Assembly: GCA_035934555.1 (NCBI GenBank)
Contig: DASYXT010000039.1
Location: 138,808-202,807 of the forward strand
Direction: 5' to 3'
DNA: 64,000 nt
Origin: DASYXT01 sp035934555
GTDB lineage: Bacteria > Verrucomicrobiota > Verrucomicrobiia > Limisphaerales > UBA8199
The notes beneath the pieces were generated by a model. That model saw only the letters and a list, made by a program, of their open reading frames with translations, was not told the DNA's origin and did no database searches. Shown here piece after piece: positions 60,792 through 64,000 of the stretch (positions within the stretch are counted from its first letter, which is position 1; every line of letters starts with the position of its first letter). The translations under genes were made by a program, and so were the position numbers.

Positions 60792-61152
60792 GGCCAGTTA
60801 GATTCTCAGTAACGAAACCGCACGCGGATGAGATTAAATGAACGGACTGCGTCACGCAATCTTGCAATGTGGTTTGGAGGTACCGCTCCCTTGGCAAGCC
60901 CAAACCGGGACTGCGGACAGGATTAACGGGATTTACAGGATTGGGACAAAAAAACCTTTGCGCCTTACCGTCTTTGCGTCTTTGCGTTATTCGTTCTCAG
61001 GGCCATTGAGGCCGCGCGACAGGACCCGCTCGCATGCACATGGCCGCACCGAGCATCGCTCACGTCGAGCGCCTGCAACGAGAACGCGCGGCCTCAACTG
61101 CCGATAACTAGCGATGGTTGCATTGGCTAAGGTTTTCCGCCAAGCTTCGAGC
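60792..61152. other. Intergenic gap with a cctttgcg-type repeat
   Basis: The stretch has no supportable gene. It holds ggattaacgggatttacagg and, at 60955-60989, a decayed member of the same cctttgcg/ctttgcgtctttgcg family that forms palindromes after fmt. Promoters for the divergent trpB2 and the downstream Uma2 gene probably lie here but no clear boxes are visible. Confidence 0.6.
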
Positions 61153-61707
61153 ATGCAAGCGGCAATCCAGCCTGAGTGGGTCCCGGTCGCGGATTATTTG
61201 GCGGCGGAAGCCAAAAGTGAGGTTCGCCACGAGTACCTTGGCGGGCTGGTGTATGCCATGGCAGGAGAGACACGTGTCCATAACACGATCGCGCTGAACC
61301 TGGCCACTTCAATTCGGCAGCGGCTGAAGAGTCCCTGCAAACTCTATATCAGTGACGTGCGGGTGAACTTTCAACTGCGCGGCGATGAATATTATTATTA
61401 CCCGGACATCGTAGTGACTTGCGAGGTGCGCGATAGCGATCCGCGCGTCATCCGTTTTCCAAAATTGATTATCGAAGTCTTGTCGGAAAGCACAGAACGA
61501 GTGGACCGCCGGGAAAAGTTCTTCGCCTATACGAGCATCGAGTCGCTCGAAGAATACGTGCTGGTTGGGCAAGAGCTTCCCGAGGCCACTCTGTTCCGCC
61601 GCGCGGCCGATTGGCGGCCGGAAAAAATCAGCGGCGCGGGAGCCTCAATCACCTTGGCCGCGCTCGGAATCGACCTGCCGCTGAGCGAGGTCTTTCATGC
61701 TTTGTAG
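61153..61707 (+). CDS. Uma2-family (DUF820) putative endonuclease
   Basis: A 184-residue protein of the Uma2 family, which has a PD-(D/E)xK nuclease fold. Visible blocks: EVRHEYLGGLVYAMAGET, YYYPDIVVTCEV (catalytic Asp), and FPKLIIEVLSEST (E-x-x strand). The family is very widespread and its function is not settled. The ATG at 61153 gives the typical family start; 61114 would add 13 residues. It converges with the minus-strand esterase, which ends 8 bases downstream. Confidence 0.87.
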   Translation: MQAAIQPEWVPVADYLAAEAKSEVRHEYLGGLVYAMAGETRVHNTIALNLATSIRQRLKSPCKLYISDVRVNFQLRGDEYYYYPDIVVTCEVRDSDPRVIRFPKLIIEVLSESTERVDRREKFFAYTSIESLEEYVLVGQELPEATLFRRAADWRPEKISGAGASITLAALGIDLPLSEVFHAL

Positions 61708-61715
61708 CCACCGGC

Positions 61716-63791
61716 CTACAACCCATTCCCTTTCACCCATTCGGCCATTTCCGTGGCTGACAACGCTCTCTGGGGCAATTGCAACCGGCGCGACGCGCCC
61801 GCAGCCGCGTAGGCTGCCGAGAGGGTGGCGCGGTCGGCAGGCGTTGCGCCGCAGATGCACAGGGGATGAGGCGCAGCCAGAATGGCCGCCCCGGCCACGC
61901 CACCGAGGTTCAGCACGCCGGGGCAGAAGAGGGCAGGCGCCAGCCAGGTTTTTTCGTCGCTTAAATCCAGGTTTGCGAGGTCCGCGATGACGCCATTCAC
62001 CGCGGGTGCGGCTAGCAAGCACCAAACCCCGGCCGCTCCTTTGCCGGCCAGCACGACGCTGAAAGAGAGGTGTGGCCGAGAGTCCACGAGCGGCGCGGCC
62101 GCGCAAAGACGCACCAGATCACGGATGCGCTCCTGAAGCAACGTGCGGTTGTATGTGCTGAAGTAGTTCGAGAACTGGTCCTTTGGTTCGGCGGTGCGGA
62201 ATTTTTCGATTTGCAGGACGGCCATGCCGCGGCTCAGCAAGGCAGCGGCGAGAGCGTCCGGAGTGGGCGTTGTGGCGCCGTCCGTTTCATTGGTATCCGG
62301 GCAGAGCACGACGAGCCTGGGTGAGCGTTGCGTTAGCAGGGTGGGCGGGGCCCAATAGGTAGCCAGAATTTCGCCCGTGTCCGGCGTGCAACTCAGGCTC
62401 AAGCGCGCGCTCAGGAAGGGGCTCGTAGCGGTCTGGCTGAGCGGGCTGCGGACGAGCCATTTGTCACGAGCCGGCGCGTTGATGTCAGGCAATTGCAAGG
62501 TGTGCCGCCACGCTGGGAGCACCTGTTGGGCGAAGTGTTTCAGGCCGGTTCGTGAGCTGGGTAAAAGGTTTCCCCACAGGACGCGGTGAAGCCGGCGCAA
62601 GGATTGAATGAACTGGGCTTGCGTGAGGGCGTCGGGAGGCAATTTGCCGTCCGGGAAAACTCGTAAGTCGGCGGGAGGCTCCATGCGGTAAGGTGGTTCA
62701 GGGAGTGAGTCGCACAGGGGTTGGTGCAGCAACCAATGGTCGAACCAGGCATAAACCGCCTCGCGGCTGGTCTGATTGTAGTTATGGCCGAAGTCGAACT
62801 GGACGTAATGGAAATTCTGCGGCGCGCCCAGCAACTGATAAATGCGAGCGATAGCCGGTCCTTCAACCCGCGGGGTGTCTTTGGTCCAATCGCCCGTGGA
62901 GGCGACCAGCAGTTGGGGGCGGGGCGCGGCGGCGGCGGCGAGTTCCATATTAGAAAACTCGACGCGCAAGCCAGGGGCATTCTCGCACAAGCAACCCCCC
63001 TGCATGAGGTGGGACACCATGACGGCGGGGACCTGGGCCGCCAGGCGGGAGTCAACCGCGCCGAGAATGAAGGTTTGTGTGCCACCGCCCGAGGCGCCGG
63101 TGCAAGCCAAACGGTGCCGGTCCACATCGGGAAGGGACTCGAGGAAATCCAGCGCGCGGATGCTGTTCCAGGTTTGCAGGCCCATGAGGTTGATGTTCCA
63201 AAGCGAATCCGCGGGGTCGGTTGCAAAGGAGTGGTGCAATTGGTCGAAGCTCGCGTCCGTGGGAGCGTCGGCGAAATGAGTGTCGTTGTAACCGACCATA
63301 TCGTAGGCGAAGGCGAGCATGCCCTGGCGAGCGAAATTGATGCAGCGGGCGGGGATACTGGCGTCTTTGACGTCTGTCAGCCGCCCCTGGTTCCAGTGGC
63401 CGTGCGGATTGAGAATCGCCGGGAACGGCCCCTGGCCGTGCCCGAGCGGCCGGTAGAGATTCCCCGCCAGGTAGAAACCCGGATAGGTTTGGAAATAGAC
63501 CTTTTCGATACTGTAGCCGTCACGCTCGATCTTGCCGAAGATGTGGACTTGCAGGGGAGTTTTGGGGGGAAGCGGCCACAACCCGCAACTCACGAGAACC
63601 TGTTCGCGAATTTCCCCGGCCCGTTGAGTCCATTGCTGCTTTGAAGTGATGGAGGGGAACGCGCGGGGTGTGTCGAGCGTTTGCGGGCCTGCTGATTGGC
63701 CTGTTGGCGGGGCGGGTTGTTGAGCCACGGCCGAGGCAAGCACAAGGAGCAACGAAGCGGTGCTAACTGGAGCGAAAGCGCGGGCGGGCAT
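61716..63791 (-). CDS. Exported alpha/beta-hydrolase esterase (acetyl xylan esterase-like)
   Basis: A 691-residue secreted protein. A signal peptide (about residues 1-24) is followed by a large alpha/beta-hydrolase domain (about 90-370) with the nucleophile elbow GASGGG (LACTGASGGGTQTF) and a histidine in FDFGHNYNQTSR. The block QGGCLCENAPGLR lies between. The C-terminal half (about 400-690) is a second, weakly hydrolase-like domain with no clear active site. Acetyl xylan esterase and cephalosporin deacetylase families are the nearest that I recall. Substrate unknown. Confidence 0.8.
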   Translation of the reverse strand: MPARAFAPVSTASLLLVLASAVAQQPAPPTGQSAGPQTLDTPRAFPSITSKQQWTQRAGEIREQVLVSCGLWPLPPKTPLQVHIFGKIERDGYSIEKVYFQTYPGFYLAGNLYRPLGHGQGPFPAILNPHGHWNQGRLTDVKDASIPARCINFARQGMLAFAYDMVGYNDTHFADAPTDASFDQLHHSFATDPADSLWNINLMGLQTWNSIRALDFLESLPDVDRHRLACTGASGGGTQTFILGAVDSRLAAQVPAVMVSHLMQGGCLCENAPGLRVEFSNMELAAAAAPRPQLLVASTGDWTKDTPRVEGPAIARIYQLLGAPQNFHYVQFDFGHNYNQTSREAVYAWFDHWLLHQPLCDSLPEPPYRMEPPADLRVFPDGKLPPDALTQAQFIQSLRRLHRVLWGNLLPSSRTGLKHFAQQVLPAWRHTLQLPDINAPARDKWLVRSPLSQTATSPFLSARLSLSCTPDTGEILATYWAPPTLLTQRSPRLVVLCPDTNETDGATTPTPDALAAALLSRGMAVLQIEKFRTAEPKDQFSNYFSTYNRTLLQERIRDLVRLCAAAPLVDSRPHLSFSVVLAGKGAAGVWCLLAAPAVNGVIADLANLDLSDEKTWLAPALFCPGVLNLGGVAGAAILAAPHPLCICGATPADRATLSAAYAAAGASRRLQLPQRALSATEMAEWVKGNGL

Positions 63792-63896
63792 ACCTGCTGT
63801 TAAGCGATTGGCTCGCGAAATGCAAGAGGGTTAACCGGGGAGAAGAGATGAAGAGATGAAGGGTGCAGGACAAAATAGTTACCGGGAGGGCTATTC

Positions 63897-64000
63897 TCAG
63901 GCGGCTTTTGGCAAGGGTTTGCGATATTGTTCCCAAAACAGGCCGAAGTGGCGGTTCTCCAGGAGACAGCGAATGTCTAGGACATTCTGTGCGCCGGTGA
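63897..64000 (-). CDS. C-terminal end of an unidentified minus-strand gene
   Basis: Only the last 33 codons and the TGA lie inside the window. The peptide is charged and aromatic (RCLLENRHFGLFWEQYRKP). The rest of the gene is beyond the window edge and no family can be named. Confidence 0.5.
   Translation of the reverse strand, partial: TGAQNVLDIRCLLENRHFGLFWEQYRKPLPKAA

Noticed and set aside
1..64000. CRISPR array, rRNA or tRNA genes
   Set aside because: No evenly spaced direct repeats and no recognisable rRNA or tRNA sequence were noticed by eye; a tRNAscan or covariance search was not possible.

Overview
The window looks like chromosomal DNA of a soil-type bacterium of the Verrucomicrobiota (Pedosphaera/Limisphaera-like). 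The evidence is indirect. There is a DUF1501 gene paired with a planctomycete-type cytochrome (DUF1549/DUF1553) gene, a combination found in Planctomycetes and Verrucomicrobia. Other signs are a truncated DUF1559-type prepilin leader, FG-GAP and LRR_5 secreted proteins, moderately high GC, and families of short palindromic intergenic repeats. No rRNA, tRNA, CRISPR array or replication origin was seen.

Region 1 (183-9457) is one plus-strand operon for a group 1h (high-affinity, Actinobacteria-type) [NiFe] hydrogenase. The order is small ORF, DUF5947-like, DUF6084-like, unknown 474-aa protein, maturation endopeptidase, 44-aa single-helix protein, small subunit, large subunit, NifU-domain protein, HypC, HypD, SIS-domain isomerase. 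Many genes overlap by 4 bases. The small subunit carries CxxD in place of CxxC at its proximal cluster, the hallmark of this class. HypA, HypB, HypE and HypF are not here.

Region 2 (9616-20418) starts with a VapBC-type toxin-antitoxin pair and its probable operator. It then holds mixed genes: a Gfo/Idh/MocA oxidoreductase, an RluA-type pseudouridine synthase, a zinc alcohol dehydrogenase, a TPR protein, a YjbQ protein, a cupin, a prepilin remnant, a rhomboid protease, a membrane protein and an LRR_5 protein. Region 3 (20469-31743) holds DUF1501, the PSD1/planctomycete cytochrome protein, a POT peptide transporter, an FG-GAP repeat protein, a CBS protein and ComEC. Region 4 (31868-43403) holds pdxJ-acpS plus a membrane-anchored unknown, an FHA-GAF-SpoIIE phosphatase, a Tat-exported beta-helix protein, the phosphoketolase/acetate kinase pair, a DUF2959-type lipoprotein and fmt. 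The 3' end of fmt has been tandemly duplicated with a period of 197 bp.

Region 5 (43737-59375) is the accessory part. It contains an S41-type protease and a secreted 3098-residue multidomain protein whose last ~150 residues look like a PD-(D/E)xK nuclease. A tight downstream ORF could be its immunity gene. After it come mobile-element debris (group II intron-like sequence, IS4-type transposase fragment), two more possible immunity genes (one broken by an in-frame TAG), two copies of a 49-bp repeat, and a LuxR-type regulator whose receiver domain lacks the phospho-acceptor aspartate. This resembles a polymorphic-toxin locus with a downstream immunity/debris array.

Region 6 (59490-64000) holds TrpB2, a Uma2-type endonuclease, a large alpha/beta-hydrolase esterase, and the C-terminal end of one more minus-strand gene cut by the window edge.
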